From CAKSXP01 sp964539115 (GTDB taxonomy: Bacteria > Bacillota > Clostridia > Oscillospirales > Oscillospiraceae): 64,000 nt of DNA. Shown here one piece after another: positions 1 to 9,598 of the stretch; position 1 is the stretch's first letter, and each line of letters begins with the position of its first letter. Below the pieces are notes generated by a model, which was not told the origin of the DNA, did no database searches, and saw only the letters and a list, made by a program, of their open reading frames with translations. The stretch covers positions 1 to 64,000 of the forward strand of contig CAZIHY010000002.1 in NCBI GenBank assembly GCA_964539115.1, read 5' to 3'. The position numbers and the translations under genes were made by a program.

Positions 1-1
1 G

Positions 2-73
2 CGTAATGATGCTTACAAATTCAACCTCGATAAGGGATGTTATTTTGTTCCCGACCGTCAAGCCGATCGATAA
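2..73 (+). CDS. C-terminal end of an unidentified protein (partial)
   Basis: An open frame enters from the left edge and stops with TAA at 71-73, giving a 23-residue tail that ends CYFVPDRQADR. No family is recognisable from so little sequence. It counts as coding because a strong intrinsic terminator follows 14 nt after the stop. Confidence 0.5.
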   Translation, partial: RNDAYKFNLDKGCYFVPDRQADR

Positions 74-87
74 CTGATGGGATAATC

Positions 88-125
88 AAGAAAGAGGACT
101 GCTCGGCATGTCCTCTTTCTTTTAT
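88..125 (+). terminator. intrinsic terminator
   Basis: A perfect 12-bp stem (88-99 with 110-121) encloses a 10-nt loop and is followed by a T-rich run. It ends the partial gene at the left edge. No gene is visible between it and the PlsY-like start at 340. A TACAAT hexamer lies at 259-264, but no -35 is correctly spaced to it. Confidence 0.85.
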
Positions 126-339
126 TATTCTGTAACTTACTTTATTCGATGTCACTGAATGATGTAATCACTTTGCAAGACTAACAAAAGGGAAAATATT
201 AAAAATTATTATTCCTTAATATTTAGTAAATTGACTGGACTACCGAACGAAATAAGGTTACAATATAGGCTGGCGTTATCAATGGGCAGCATGCAGCGAA
301 TAAATGCTGTTGATAATAACTGTATTTGAGAGAAAAATT

Positions 340-939
340 ATGTTGAGAGATATATTATATATAATTGCCGGATATTTATCGGGCAGCATCTTATTTGCCA
401 GGGTAATCGGCGAATTGATGAAAAAGGACATAACCGAGGGTACCCGCGACGGGAATCCGGGCACAACAAATGCCTTTCGGGTAGGCGGGTTCTGCTGCGG
501 CGCTCTGACATTGTGCGGAGATCTGGTTAAGGGATTTCTTCCAGTGTATGCATATCTGCAGGGCGTGCCGACTGGTGCGCTGGCGCTTGTGATCGCAGCT
601 CCTGTCATAGGGCATATATTTCCGCTGTTTTACAGATTCCATGGCGGAAAGGGGATAGCGACGACTTTTGGCTGCCTTTTGGGTCTGTTTCCAGAGATAT
701 TTCCCGCCGCATTGATGGCATTAGTTTTCCTTTTCTTTTCCTTGGTGTTGCGTATTCTGCCGCATTATCATAGGACATTGGTTACTTATATCTGTACGGA
801 AATAGCTTTGTTCCTGCTTTCTGACAACTCTAGCGTTCTGCTTGGGTTTTCACTGATTTTTATAACGGTGACCGTCCGAATGCTGACAAGTAAAGAAGAA
901 AAAGAACCGTTTGAGGTATCGATTTTATGGATGCACTGA
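340..939 (+). CDS. plsY: PlsY-like glycerol-3-phosphate acyltransferase
   Basis: An integral membrane protein of 199 residues in the PlsY family, which moves the acyl group of acyl-phosphate to glycerol-3-phosphate. The family signatures are visible: SGSILFARV near the N-terminus, DGNPGTTNAFRVGG, and GHIFPLFYRFHGGKGIATT. Four to five hydrophobic segments cover most of the chain. I chose the ATG at 340 over an in-frame ATG at 304 because GAGAG lies just upstream of 340 and the protein then starts at the first membrane segment. The end overlaps the next gene by 13 nt. The last third is less PlsY-like and ends in a charged tail, so it may be a paralogue rather than the main enzyme; plsX lies 7.6 kb downstream. 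Confidence 0.8.
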   Translation: MLRDILYIIAGYLSGSILFARVIGELMKKDITEGTRDGNPGTTNAFRVGGFCCGALTLCGDLVKGFLPVYAYLQGVPTGALALVIAAPVIGHIFPLFYRFHGGKGIATTFGCLLGLFPEIFPAALMALVFLFFSLVLRILPHYHRTLVTYICTEIALFLLSDNSSVLLGFSLIFITVTVRMLTSKEEKEPFEVSILWMH

Positions 940-2072
940 TACTCTCCTGCAGCACCGGAGGAGGCCACAACGCCGCCGGACTTGCAATAATGGAGGAACT
1001 GGAAAAGCGGGGGCACCGCGTAACGATGTTTGACCCTTATATTCTGGCCGGGGAAAGTTTAAGCGAAAAGGTTGGAAACAGCTATATAAAAATCGCGCAG
1101 AATGCTCCACGCCTGTTTGGAGTAGTTTATAAGCTGGGTGATGAATATCGCAGGCTGCCGATCCATTCTCCGGTTTACGCCCTGAATAAAATGATGCTCA
1201 GGAAAATGCACGCATATTTGGAGCAAAACCATTTCGACGTTGTTTTGATGCCGCATGTGTATCCTGGTGAAATTCTGACATATATGAAAGACAAGGGACT
1301 CACAGTCCCTAAGCTGATTTTTGTTGCGACCGATTACGTGTGTATTCCGTTTACGGAAGAAACTGACTGCGATTATTACATAATCCCGTCAAATGAGCTT
1401 GCTCAGGATTTTATAAGACGGGGGATTCCCGCCGAAAAGCTTGTGCCGGCCGGCATCCCCGTCAAGGGCGCGTTCAGCGAGAATATTTCACGGGAGGAAG
1501 CTATCGATGCGCTTGGGCTTGAGCCGGATAAGCGGTATCTTCTGCTGTCCGGCGGAAGTATAGGCGCCGGACGAATTGGAGAAACAATAAGTGCGCTTTG
1601 CCGTTATCTTCGTGCGCATCAGGATTATCGCCTTATTGCGATATGCGGCAGCAACCAAAAACTTCTCAATAGACTCAAATCGGAATACGGCGGAAATCCG
1701 CAGGTGATTCTTATTACCAGCACAGACAATATGGCCCTGTATATGAAAGCCTGCGATGTGTTTTTGTCAAAGCCAGGCGGACTTTCGTCCACGGAGGCGG
1801 CTGTCTCAGGAACTCCGCTTATACACATATCGCCGATTCCCGGCTGCGAGACTCTGAATATGAGGTTTTTTGAGCAACACGGAATGAGTATTGCCGTTGG
1901 AAGCCGCATTGAACAGATTCCCAAATCTTTGGAGCGCCTGCGCAGTCCGTTGTTTGCTGCCCGTATGATAGAAAATCAAAGGGCTCATATTAATTCTAAT
2001 GCGGCTTCGGAAATCTGTGATCTCGCGGAAAGAATCGTGAGTGAACATCCGCTGTCTTACGCGGTTGACTGA
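927..2072 (+). CDS. MGDG-synthase/UgtP-type glycosyltransferase (GT28 fold)
   Basis: A 381-residue cytoplasmic or membrane-associated glycosyltransferase. The N-terminal half carries the nucleotide-sugar fold start LILSCSTGGGHNAAG, as in MGDG synthases and processive diacylglycerol glucosyltransferases. The C-terminal half has LLLSGGSIGAGRIG and the donor-binding segment SKPGGLSSTEAAVSGTPLI typical of GT28. It probably adds sugar to diacylglycerol, making glycolipid or a lipoteichoic-acid anchor; that substrate is inferred from the family and from coupling to the PlsY-like gene just upstream (13-nt overlap). GAGG about 10 nt before ATG 927 supports this start. A hairpin terminator follows. 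Confidence 0.82.
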   Translation: MDALILSCSTGGGHNAAGLAIMEELEKRGHRVTMFDPYILAGESLSEKVGNSYIKIAQNAPRLFGVVYKLGDEYRRLPIHSPVYALNKMMLRKMHAYLEQNHFDVVLMPHVYPGEILTYMKDKGLTVPKLIFVATDYVCIPFTEETDCDYYIIPSNELAQDFIRRGIPAEKLVPAGIPVKGAFSENISREEAIDALGLEPDKRYLLLSGGSIGAGRIGETISALCRYLRAHQDYRLIAICGSNQKLLNRLKSEYGGNPQVILITSTDNMALYMKACDVFLSKPGGLSSTEAAVSGTPLIHISPIPGCETLNMRFFEQHGMSIAVGSRIEQIPKSLERLRSPLFAARMIENQRAHINSNAASEICDLAERIVSEHPLSYAVD

Positions 2073-2087
2073 TATATCATTAATCTG

Positions 2088-2125
2088 TCCCTCTGCCGCA
2101 CGATGAGGCAGAGGGAGTTTGATTT
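2088..2125 (+). terminator. intrinsic terminator
   Basis: A 10-bp perfect GC-rich stem (2088-2097 with 2107-2116), a 9-nt loop, then a moderately T-rich run. It closes the plsY/glycosyltransferase unit. Confidence 0.75.
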
Positions 2126-2195
2126 TTGGCGGAAAATTTTTTCAACGAACTATAGACATGGGCTTTGGTATGTGATTATATTATAATGTGTAATG

Positions 2196-2279
2196 TTGAA
2201 ATCCCAAATGCGATGTGTTAAAATCACAAAATATGGGTACCCCAAAAGAGCTTGACAGAGCCGCAGAAAATGGTATAAA
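2196..2279 (+). promoter_or_regulatory. two tandem sigma-A-type promoters
   Basis: Upstream copy: TTGAAA (2196-2201), 17-bp spacer, TAAAAT (2219-2224). Downstream copy: consensus TTGACA (2252-2257), 16-bp spacer, extended -10 TGGTATAAA (TATAAA at 2274-2279). The second is about 50 nt before the start at 2330. Together they probably drive the long dprA-topA-trmFO-plsX unit, since no other good promoter is seen before 9559. Confidence 0.65.
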
Positions 2280-2329
2280 CTCCATTTTCGCAGCCGGAGC
2301 GCATATGCTGGAACGTAAGGAGATGCAGA

Positions 2330-2950
2330 ATGACTGACGAAAAGGGCTTCAAGAGCTGGTTTGAAAACGTTTTCTGGTATCACTATAAATGGTGGTTCCT
2401 TGGGGCTGTATTTTTTATCGCGCTTGTCGTTTTTATCGCGGTTGAGGCCGCAGGAAACGAACAGTACGATATGACGGTTATATTCGCCCAGAACGGCGGA
2501 ATAACCGAGGAGCAGGCAAGGACTGTTCTTGACGCCGTTTCAGAAAGTATTGGAGACCTCAACGGGGACGGCGAGATCAAGCTCAATTACGCCTCCGTCG
2601 ATCTCACGATGGAGGATGGCTCCAAGGGTGAACAAAAAGTCACTATGCAGGACAGGCTAATTTTGTATATGACTGATGAGGAGTGTGCTCTTTTCTTTAT
2701 AGAGAAAGATACATCCGCCGCTTATTGCTCCATGGGCTATTTTGAAGACAAGCTCTCGAATTACGGTATCACAGCGCCTGAGGATGATCCTTACAGGGTT
2801 TATGTCAGTGACACAAGGGTGTTTTCAGATGCCGGACTTTCAGAAGGGGAATATTATGCCCAAATAATAGATTGGACGACTGTTGGCAAAGGCAGCATAG
2901 AGCGCACAAATGCCGCGGTTGATTCTATCAAGACTCTGCTTGATGATTGA
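2330..2950 (+). CDS. hypothetical protein with one N-terminal membrane helix
   Basis: I do not recognise a family. The 206-residue protein has a short basic and aromatic N-terminus, one clear transmembrane segment (about residues 20-41, WWFLGAVFFIALVVFIAVEAA), then an acidic soluble domain of about 160 residues that is predicted to face outward. The start is firm: AAGGAGATG at 2317-2324 precedes ATG 2330. It is the first gene after a strong promoter, and its stop overlaps the start of the rRNA methyltransferase gene, so the two are probably translationally coupled. No lipobox or catalytic motif is visible. Confidence 0.75.
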   Translation: MTDEKGFKSWFENVFWYHYKWWFLGAVFFIALVVFIAVEAAGNEQYDMTVIFAQNGGITEEQARTVLDAVSESIGDLNGDGEIKLNYASVDLTMEDGSKGEQKVTMQDRLILYMTDEECALFFIEKDTSAAYCSMGYFEDKLSNYGITAPEDDPYRVYVSDTRVFSDAGLSEGEYYAQIIDWTTVGKGSIERTNAAVDSIKTLLDD

Positions 2951-3701
2951 TATGGAGAGAATAACATCCAGGAAAAATACGCTCGTGACACATATCAGAA
3001 AGCTCGCTGCTGACGGGGCGTACCGCCGTACACAGGGGGAGTTTGTCTGTGATGGAGAAAAGCTTTTGCGTGAAGCCCTGCAGGCCAAAGCAGAGATAAC
3101 TGCGGTCATTTGGGATGAGGCAAACGAAAACGCCTTTGAGATCGAGGGTGCTTATTGCTGTGCTGCAAGCGGTGAGCTGATAGAATACGCTTCTCCGCTG
3201 AAGAACAGTCCTGGTCCTTTGTTCTCTGTTAAAATCGCTTCCCAGGATACTCCGACGACAGGCTCTGTTATAGTGCTTGAAACCGTTCAGGATCCGGGAA
3301 ATGTGGGAACTGTTATAAGAACGGCCTGTGCTTTGGGAATAGGCAAAGTTTTTCTGTGCGGCGGCTGTGCCGACCTGTATAATCCCAAAACAGTCCGTGC
3401 CACAATGGGGGCGATCTTTCGCCAGTGTGTACGTGAGACAAGCCTTGACGAACTCAGGGGCCTGACAATACCGCTCTACGGCGCGGCTCTGTCCGAGAAA
3501 GCGCGCGATATCCGGGATATACCTCTGGGACGTGAGGATTGTGCCGTTGCCATCGGAAGTGAGGGCAGGGGATTGTCGAAACAGCTGCTTTCGATTTGCA
3601 GCGGCGAACTGATAATCCCAATGACGCCCGGCAATGAATCGCTCAACGCGGCGGTCGCGGCGTCGCTGGTGATGTGGGAGATGAGCCGGGGAAGGCTGTA
3701 A
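2943..3701 (+). CDS. SpoU/TrmH-family RNA 2'-O-methyltransferase
   Basis: A 252-residue SPOUT-superfamily enzyme that uses S-adenosylmethionine to 2'-O-methylate ribose in rRNA or tRNA. The N-terminal third resembles the SpoU substrate-binding domain. The trefoil-knot motifs follow in order: QDPGNVGTVIRTACALG (motif 1), IGSEGRGLS (motif 2) and IPMTPGNESLNAAVAASL (motif 3). The start could be ATG 2943, which overlaps the stop of the preceding gene in ATGATTGA, or ATG 2952; neither has a strong ribosome site, which suggests coupling. The exact target nucleotide cannot be read from sequence. Confidence 0.87.
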   Translation: MIDMERITSRKNTLVTHIRKLAADGAYRRTQGEFVCDGEKLLREALQAKAEITAVIWDEANENAFEIEGAYCCAASGELIEYASPLKNSPGPLFSVKIASQDTPTTGSVIVLETVQDPGNVGTVIRTACALGIGKVFLCGGCADLYNPKTVRATMGAIFRQCVRETSLDELRGLTIPLYGAALSEKARDIRDIPLGREDCAVAIGSEGRGLSKQLLSICSGELIIPMTPGNESLNAAVAASLVMWEMSRGRL

Positions 3702-3725
3702 TGTCTGGATCTGGGGAGGGAAACC

Positions 3726-4985
3726 GTGGCTGCCATAAAATATTGGGTATGGCTTTCCTGCCTTACCGGAGTTAAACCAAAAACAAAACATCTGCTGCTT
3801 GAGCATTTTTCTGATCCTCAGGCAATATATTTTGCCAACGAGACGGAATATAACGCCGTTGATGGCGTTGGTGAAGTTGAGAAGCTAGCTTTGCGCAACA
3901 AGGATATGGACAGGGTCAATGAGATCCTTGGCCGCTGTGAAGAAATAAACGCGCAGATAGTTACAATAGGGGATGCTGTGTATCCGGAGCGTCTGCGGCA
4001 TATTTATGACCCGCCGCTGGTTCTGTATGTCCGCGGAAAACTGCCATGGCTTGACGAAGAAGTTCCGATTGCCATTGTCGGCACGAGAAAGGCAACGAGC
4101 TATGGCATAACGATGGGCTATCGCTTTGGCGGCGAACTCGTAAGGGGCGGTGCGATCGTTGTTTCCGGACTTGCGTCTGGAGTTGATACAGCCGGAGCGA
4201 AAGGGGCGCTGACTGCCGGCGGAAGATGTATCGGTATTCTGGGAACGGCTATCGACGTCGTTTATCCGCGGGAGAATCAGGCTCTTTTCAGTGACGTGAT
4301 ATATCATGGCGCGCTTGTGAGTGAATTCCCGCCCGGTTATCCGACGCAGGGATCCAATTTTCCTCAGCGCAACAGGATAATTTCCGGACTTTCCGCCGGT
4401 GTGCTTATTATTGAGGCGCCAAAGAAGAGCGGAGCTCTGATAACTGCCGCCAGGGCCGCAGAGCAGGGTAGGGATGTATTTGTCGTGCCCGGAAATGTCG
4501 ATTCTCCGAACTGTGTCGGATCAAATGAACTTATTAAAGACGGCGCAAAGGCGGTCATGTCCGGGAACGATATTCTTGTTGATTACGAGAGCATTTATCC
4601 GAAAAAGATAAGAACGCTGACAGAGAAGGAACTCAGAAAGCCGGCGTCCGTCAAAAAAGAAGTAAAGCAGGAGGAGAGAAATGCCGAGCTGAAACCGGCA
4701 AAACCCGAGACCGGAGAGGGCTTTTTGAAACTGAGGGTCCCAAATCCGCTCCGGATGCTCAGAAAGAAGGAAACGCTGGAAAAACAGCTGTCAGGTCTTT
4801 CAGCTGACCAGCTGGGTATTATAACCGCTATAGGAGATGAGTCCGCACATGTTGACGACATTGCGGAAAAGACAGGCCTGCCGGTAAATAAGGTACTGTC
4901 GGAGCTTACAATGCTCCAGATCAAAGGATATGTAAATCAGGAGAAGGGAAAGCATTTTTCCCTGAATGTTAAAACTACGAAGTGA
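3726..4985 (+). CDS. dprA: DNA-processing protein DprA
   Basis: DprA/Smf loads RecA on incoming single-stranded DNA. This 419-residue copy has an N-terminal helical region, the Rossmann-like core with VGTRKATSYG, SGLASGVDTAGAKGAL, GTAIDVVYP and FPQRNRIISGLS, and a C-terminal winged helix (about residues 355-415) after a charged linker. The start is GTG 3726, preceded by GGGGAGGG at 3712-3719. The order dprA-topA-trmFO is a typical Firmicute arrangement. No other competence genes are in the window, so a role in natural transformation is not shown here. Confidence 0.93.
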   Translation: MAAIKYWVWLSCLTGVKPKTKHLLLEHFSDPQAIYFANETEYNAVDGVGEVEKLALRNKDMDRVNEILGRCEEINAQIVTIGDAVYPERLRHIYDPPLVLYVRGKLPWLDEEVPIAIVGTRKATSYGITMGYRFGGELVRGGAIVVSGLASGVDTAGAKGALTAGGRCIGILGTAIDVVYPRENQALFSDVIYHGALVSEFPPGYPTQGSNFPQRNRIISGLSAGVLIIEAPKKSGALITAARAAEQGRDVFVVPGNVDSPNCVGSNELIKDGAKAVMSGNDILVDYESIYPKKIRTLTEKELRKPASVKKEVKQEERNAELKPAKPETGEGFLKLRVPNPLRMLRKKETLEKQLSGLSADQLGIITAIGDESAHVDDIAEKTGLPVNKVLSELTMLQIKGYVNQEKGKHFSLNVKTTK

Positions 4986-4995
4986 GGATAACCGG

Positions 4996-7212
4996 ATGGC
5001 AAAAGCAAAAACCGATCTGGTGATAGTCGAGTCGCCGGCAAAGGCAAGGACTATCGAAAAATATCTTGGAACCAACTACAAAGTTGTTGCATCGATGGGG
5101 CATCTCAGAGACCTGCCGAAAAGCAAACTTGGTGTTGATATAGAAAATGACTTTGAGCCTGACTATGTTCCCGTCAAAGGACGTGAGGACGTGATAGAGG
5201 ACCTGCAAAAGCGAGCAAAGAGTGCTAATGTCGTCTATCTTGCAACCGACCCGGACCGCGAGGGCGAGGCTATTTCATGGCATCTGAAGGAACTCCTGTC
5301 TCTGAGTGACGACAAGGCAAGGAGAGTCACTTTTAACGAAATAACAAAAAAAGTAGTGACCGAGAGCATCAATAATCCACGCGATATCGACATGGATCTT
5401 GTTGATGCGCAGCAGGCCAGGCGTATACTGGATCGTATAGTCGGTTACAAACTCAGCCCGCTGCTGTGGCGCAAGATCCGCCGCGGACTCTCCGCGGGAC
5501 GTGTTCAGTCCGTAGCCACGCGAATGGTAGTTGATCGAGAGGAAGAAATAAGGGCCTTCAAGCCGGAGGAATACTGGCATCTCGATCTCACTATGGAGCG
5601 TGAGAACGGCGGAGGAAGCTTTGTCGCACGGTATTATGGCACAGCGGACAAAAAACGCGAGCTTACAAGTGAAGAAGAGGTTGAAAGCGTCATTGCCGAC
5701 GTGCAGAGCGGGCCTGTAACCATACAGTCTGTAAAACGCGGCGAAAAGCAGCGCTCCCCGTCACCGCCTTTTATTACCTCTACCCTGCAGCAGGAGGCTT
5801 CCCGCAGGCTGGGAATGACGCCTCGGCGCACCATGTCCATCGCCCAGCAGCTTTACGAGGGTGTAGATATCGAGGGCGAGGGAACCATCGGTCTTATAAC
5901 TTATATGAGAACAGACTCCCTGCGTATCTCAGACGAGGCGTTGGAGAGCGCTAAAAACTTTATAATCGGTCGATATGGCAAAGACTACTATTACGGAAAA
6001 CCCAGAACCTTTAAGACCAAAGCCGGAGCACAGGATGCGCACGAGGCCATAAGGCCGAGCAATGTGGCAATGACTCCGGAGAGTATCAAAAAATCTCTGA
6101 CTAATGAGCAGTACAGGCTGTATAGGCTCATTTGGGGCCGCTTTACAGCCTGCCAGATGGCAAATGCCATCTATGACAACGTTGTTATAGATGCAAACGG
6201 AAGCGGGCATATTTTCCGCGCGAACCATTCCGAACTGAAATTTCCCGGATATACCGCCGTATATGAGGAAAGCCGTGATGATGAGAGCAGTGAGCCCAGA
6301 CGGCCTCTGCCGCAGCTGTCAGAAGGCGAGACGGTTGCTGTAACTAAGATCGACAAGGAACAATTGTTTACACAGCCTCCTGCAAGGTATACAGAGGCTA
6401 CTCTTATCCGTGCCATGGAAGAACGCGGTATCGGGCGCCCGAGCACCTATGCGCCGACCATCAGCACGATAACCGCCAGGGAATACGTCGTAAAAGAGGG
6501 TAAATATCTGCGTCCTACCTCTCTAGGCGAGGTCATAACCAAACTTATGGAAGAGCGGTTTTCGGACATCGTCGACCTCAAGTTCACCGCACATATGGAG
6601 GAGAGCCTTGACGAGGTCGAGGAGGGCAAGACGCAGTGGAAGAAGCTGTTGGCTGATTTTTATGATGGCTTTGAAAAGGAACTGGATGCCGCGGAAAAGG
6701 CGCTTGACGGTGAGCGCATAAAGGTTCCGGACGAGCTTTCGGACGAATACTGTGATGTCTGCGGTAAACGTATGGTCTACAAGAGCGGCCGTTTTGGACG
6801 TTTTCTTGCCTGTCCCGGATATCCGGAGTGCAGCTTTACAAAGCCTATTGTTATTGAAATGCCCGGCAAATGTCCCAAGTGCGGCAGCCGTATACTCAAG
6901 CGAACGTCTAAAAAGGGCTATGTTTTCTATGCCTGTGAAAAGCTTCAGACCTGCGGGTTTATGACATGGGACGTCCCTGTTAAGGAGAACTGTCCGGAGT
7001 GCGGCAAGACGATGTTCAAGCTTTCCGGCAAGGGACAGCGCAAGCCTTTCTGCATAAATGAGGAATGTCCCAATTTCCTGCCGGAAGAGAAGCGCGGTTA
7101 TAAGCGCAAAAAGACCTCTGAGGAGCAGCCAGCCGCGGAGCAGAAGGAAGAACAGGCAGACGAGCATACGGAGGAGACAAAAGCCTCCGGGAAAGCGAAG
7201 TTGAAAAAATGA
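4996..7212 (+). CDS. topA: DNA topoisomerase I
   Basis: Type IA topoisomerase that relaxes negative supercoils, 738 residues. The Toprim domain is at the N-terminus (LVIVESPAKARTIEKYL; DPDREGEAISWHL with the acidic metal ligands), and the active-site tyrosine lies in LITYMRTDSLRIS. The C-terminus holds three four-cysteine zinc ribbons (starting CDVCG, CPKCG and CPECG) and a charged tail. I start at ATG 4996 (MAKAKTDL) with GAGG at 4984-4987; an in-frame ATG at 4966 would add ten residues and overlap dprA. The stop overlaps trmFO by 4 nt (ATGA). Confidence 0.96.
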   Translation: MAKAKTDLVIVESPAKARTIEKYLGTNYKVVASMGHLRDLPKSKLGVDIENDFEPDYVPVKGREDVIEDLQKRAKSANVVYLATDPDREGEAISWHLKELLSLSDDKARRVTFNEITKKVVTESINNPRDIDMDLVDAQQARRILDRIVGYKLSPLLWRKIRRGLSAGRVQSVATRMVVDREEEIRAFKPEEYWHLDLTMERENGGGSFVARYYGTADKKRELTSEEEVESVIADVQSGPVTIQSVKRGEKQRSPSPPFITSTLQQEASRRLGMTPRRTMSIAQQLYEGVDIEGEGTIGLITYMRTDSLRISDEALESAKNFIIGRYGKDYYYGKPRTFKTKAGAQDAHEAIRPSNVAMTPESIKKSLTNEQYRLYRLIWGRFTACQMANAIYDNVVIDANGSGHIFRANHSELKFPGYTAVYEESRDDESSEPRRPLPQLSEGETVAVTKIDKEQLFTQPPARYTEATLIRAMEERGIGRPSTYAPTISTITAREYVVKEGKYLRPTSLGEVITKLMEERFSDIVDLKFTAHMEESLDEVEEGKTQWKKLLADFYDGFEKELDAAEKALDGERIKVPDELSDEYCDVCGKRMVYKSGRFGRFLACPGYPECSFTKPIVIEMPGKCPKCGSRILKRTSKKGYVFYACEKLQTCGFMTWDVPVKENCPECGKTMFKLSGKGQRKPFCINEECPNFLPEEKRGYKRKKTSEEQPAAEQKEEQADEHTEETKASGKAKLKK

Positions 7213-8540
7213 GCGAGCATGTAACGGTTATAGGCGCGGGACTTGCGGGCAGCGAGGCCGCGTGGCAGTTGGCTCAGCGCGGCATTAATGTCACGCTGGT
7301 GGAGATGAAGCCGAATAAAGCAACGCCTGCTCATGTGTCTCCGTACTTTGCAGAGCTATGCTGTTCCAACTCCTTTCGAAGCGACGAACTGACAAACGCC
7401 GTCGGCCTGCTAAAGGAGGAACTTCGAAGGCTGAACAGCCTTATCATGGATTGCGCTGATCGTCACCGAGTCGCAGCAGGCGGAGCGCTTGCAGTTGATC
7501 GCGAGTGCTTTGCGCGTGAGGTCACGGAGAAGATAAGAAGCCACACAGGCATAACTGTCGTTGAGCAGGAGGCGTGCGAAATTCCAGATGGGGAGGTCAT
7601 AATCGCCTCCGGGCCGCTGACCAGCGATGCGCTGGCGGCCAGGATAGCGGAGCTTTGCCCTGACTCCGACCTTCATTTCTATGATGCTGCCGCACCCATA
7701 GTGACTCTTGAGAGCATAGATATGGAAAGCGCATTTTTTGCCTCACGCTATGATAAAGGAACTCCCGACTATGTTAACTGCCCCATGCACGAGGATGAGT
7801 ATAAAGCTTTTCGTGAGGAGCTTGTAAAAGCACGTCAGGCAGAGGTCCATGGTTTCGACGACGCGGGAGTATTTGAGGGGTGTATGCCCATCGAGGTGAT
7901 GGCCCGTCGTGGAGAGGATACAATGCGCTATGGTCCGATGAAGCCCGTCGGCCTGCGCGATCCGCGCACCGGGAAAGAGAATTATGCTGTCGTCCAGCTT
8001 CGCCGGGACAACGCGGAAGGAACGATATACAACATCGTTGGTTTTCAGACTCATCTGGCATTTCCGGAGCAGCGGCGCGTTTTCTCAATGATTCCCGCGC
8101 TCAAAAATGCAGAGTTCGTCCGCTACGGTGTTATGCACCGCAACACATATCTCAACAGCCCTATGCTGCTTGACCGCTATTACAGGCTTAAAAGCATGCC
8201 GAGGCTCAGCTTTGCCGGACAGATGACTGGTGTGGAAGGCTATGTCGAGTCCTGTGCATCCGGTATGCTCGTCGGCATAGAAACGGCTATGCGCCTGTTG
8301 GGTGAGGAACCTGTCAACTTCCCTAAGGAGACGGCGATCGGCGCTCTCGGCCTCTATATATCAGAGGAGAGCGTCACGGATTTCCAGCCTATGAACATCA
8401 ACTTTGGAATAATAGCTCCGCTGGGTTACAAAGTCCGGGGAAAGAGAAACAAGAACATGGAAATCTCCAAAAGAGCGCTTGAGATCATAGATGATCTTGC
8501 GGAGCGACTGTGTTCAGGGGAAAGGAAGCTTGAATCATGA
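7209..8540 (+). CDS. trmFO: TrmFO, folate/FAD-dependent tRNA (uracil-54-C5)-methyltransferase
   Basis: Makes ribothymidine at position 54 of the tRNA T-loop with methylenetetrahydrofolate as carbon donor and FAD as reductant. This 443-residue copy has the N-terminal FAD motif VIGAGLAGSEAAW, the GidA-like ELCCSNSFRSDELTNAVGLL segment, and the C-terminal FAGQMTGVEGYVESCASG signature. It starts in the ATGA overlap with topA and ends in an ATGA overlap with plsX, so the three are probably translated in sequence. Confidence 0.95.
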   Translation: MSEHVTVIGAGLAGSEAAWQLAQRGINVTLVEMKPNKATPAHVSPYFAELCCSNSFRSDELTNAVGLLKEELRRLNSLIMDCADRHRVAAGGALAVDRECFAREVTEKIRSHTGITVVEQEACEIPDGEVIIASGPLTSDALAARIAELCPDSDLHFYDAAAPIVTLESIDMESAFFASRYDKGTPDYVNCPMHEDEYKAFREELVKARQAEVHGFDDAGVFEGCMPIEVMARRGEDTMRYGPMKPVGLRDPRTGKENYAVVQLRRDNAEGTIYNIVGFQTHLAFPEQRRVFSMIPALKNAEFVRYGVMHRNTYLNSPMLLDRYYRLKSMPRLSFAGQMTGVEGYVESCASGMLVGIETAMRLLGEEPVNFPKETAIGALGLYISEESVTDFQPMNINFGIIAPLGYKVRGKRNKNMEISKRALEIIDDLAERLCSGERKLES

Positions 8541-9559
8541 GGATCATAATAGACGCCATGGGCGGAGACAATGCTCCGGAGGCCATCGTAAAAGGCGCCG
8601 TTGACGCTCAGAAGGAATTTGGCGTTGAGATAACTCTTGTTGGCCGCGAGGATGATATAAGGCGGTGCCTTGAAAACGAGGGCGTATCGGACGACGGCAA
8701 AAACATAACTGTTGTAAATGCTATGGAAATCGTTACAATGGAGGACGATCCAAGCACTGCAACAAGGCATAAAAAGGATAGCTCCATGACCGTTTCGCTC
8801 AACCTCCTGCGGGATGGAGAAGGAGACGCAGTCGTTTCTGCAGGCAGCACCGGAGCGCTTCTGACGGGCGCAACGCTCATCGTAAAGCGCATCCGCGGTA
8901 TCAGGCGTGCCGCAATGGCCCCTGTTTTTCCAAACGGCGGAAAGGGCGCGATGCTCATTGACTGCGGCGCAAATGTTGAATGCACGAAAGAATATTTGCT
9001 CCAGTTTGCGTATATGGGCAGCTTCTACTGCGAGAAGATACTGGGCATAGATAAGCCCCGTGTCGGCCTGCTGAATGTTGGCACCGAGGAAACGAAGGGC
9101 ACCCCGCTTCAGAAGGAAACCCACGCTATCCTGACTGAGGAGGCGGCCCAGGGAAGAATCAATTTCATCGGAAACATTGAGGCACGCGAGCTGCTGTCCG
9201 GAAATGTTGATGTTCTGGTAACGGACGGCTTTTCCGGAAATATCATGCTAAAATCTATAGAAGGCGCTGTCAGCTTCATTATGAAGAATATTAAGGGGCT
9301 TTTCCTGAAGAGTCCCCGCACCAAAATGGCCGCCTTGATGGTCAAGAGCGATATTTCATCTCTCAAAGCCTCGCTTGACGTCAACGAGATAGGCGGGACT
9401 GCGATGATCGGCATCAGTAAGCCTGTTATCAAGGCTCACGGAAGCTCTGATGCGCGTTCTATACGAAGCGCTATACGTCAGGCGATCGTGTACCAGAATG
9501 CCGGCGTTATTGAAGCTATAACCGAAAATATAGATTATATGAAAATTTCCGGCAATTGA
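8537..9559 (+). CDS. plsX: phosphate acyltransferase PlsX
   Basis: Converts acyl-ACP and phosphate to acyl-phosphate, the substrate of PlsY. The 340-residue protein begins MRIIIDAMGGDNAPEAIVKG, the diagnostic N-terminus, and carries SAGSTGALLTGA, CGANVECTKEYLLQF and LVTDGFSGNIMLKS, all family hallmarks. It starts in ATGA overlap with trmFO and is followed about 100 nt later by acpP, the usual plsX-acpP order. Its product use links it to the PlsY-like gene at the left of the window. Confidence 0.95.
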   Translation: MRIIIDAMGGDNAPEAIVKGAVDAQKEFGVEITLVGREDDIRRCLENEGVSDDGKNITVVNAMEIVTMEDDPSTATRHKKDSSMTVSLNLLRDGEGDAVVSAGSTGALLTGATLIVKRIRGIRRAAMAPVFPNGGKGAMLIDCGANVECTKEYLLQFAYMGSFYCEKILGIDKPRVGLLNVGTEETKGTPLQKETHAILTEEAAQGRINFIGNIEARELLSGNVDVLVTDGFSGNIMLKSIEGAVSFIMKNIKGLFLKSPRTKMAALMVKSDISSLKASLDVNEIGGTAMIGISKPVIKAHGSSDARSIRSAIRQAIVYQNAGVIEAITENIDYMKISGN

Positions 9560-9598
9560 TTTAAGTATTAGACAATCTGCCGAAACACATTAAACTAC

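Noticed and set aside
2928..3806. Open frame of 292 codons on the minus strand opposite the rRNA methyltransferase
   Set aside because: Composition is shadow-like and it would cross the dprA start; the SpoU motifs on the plus strand decide.
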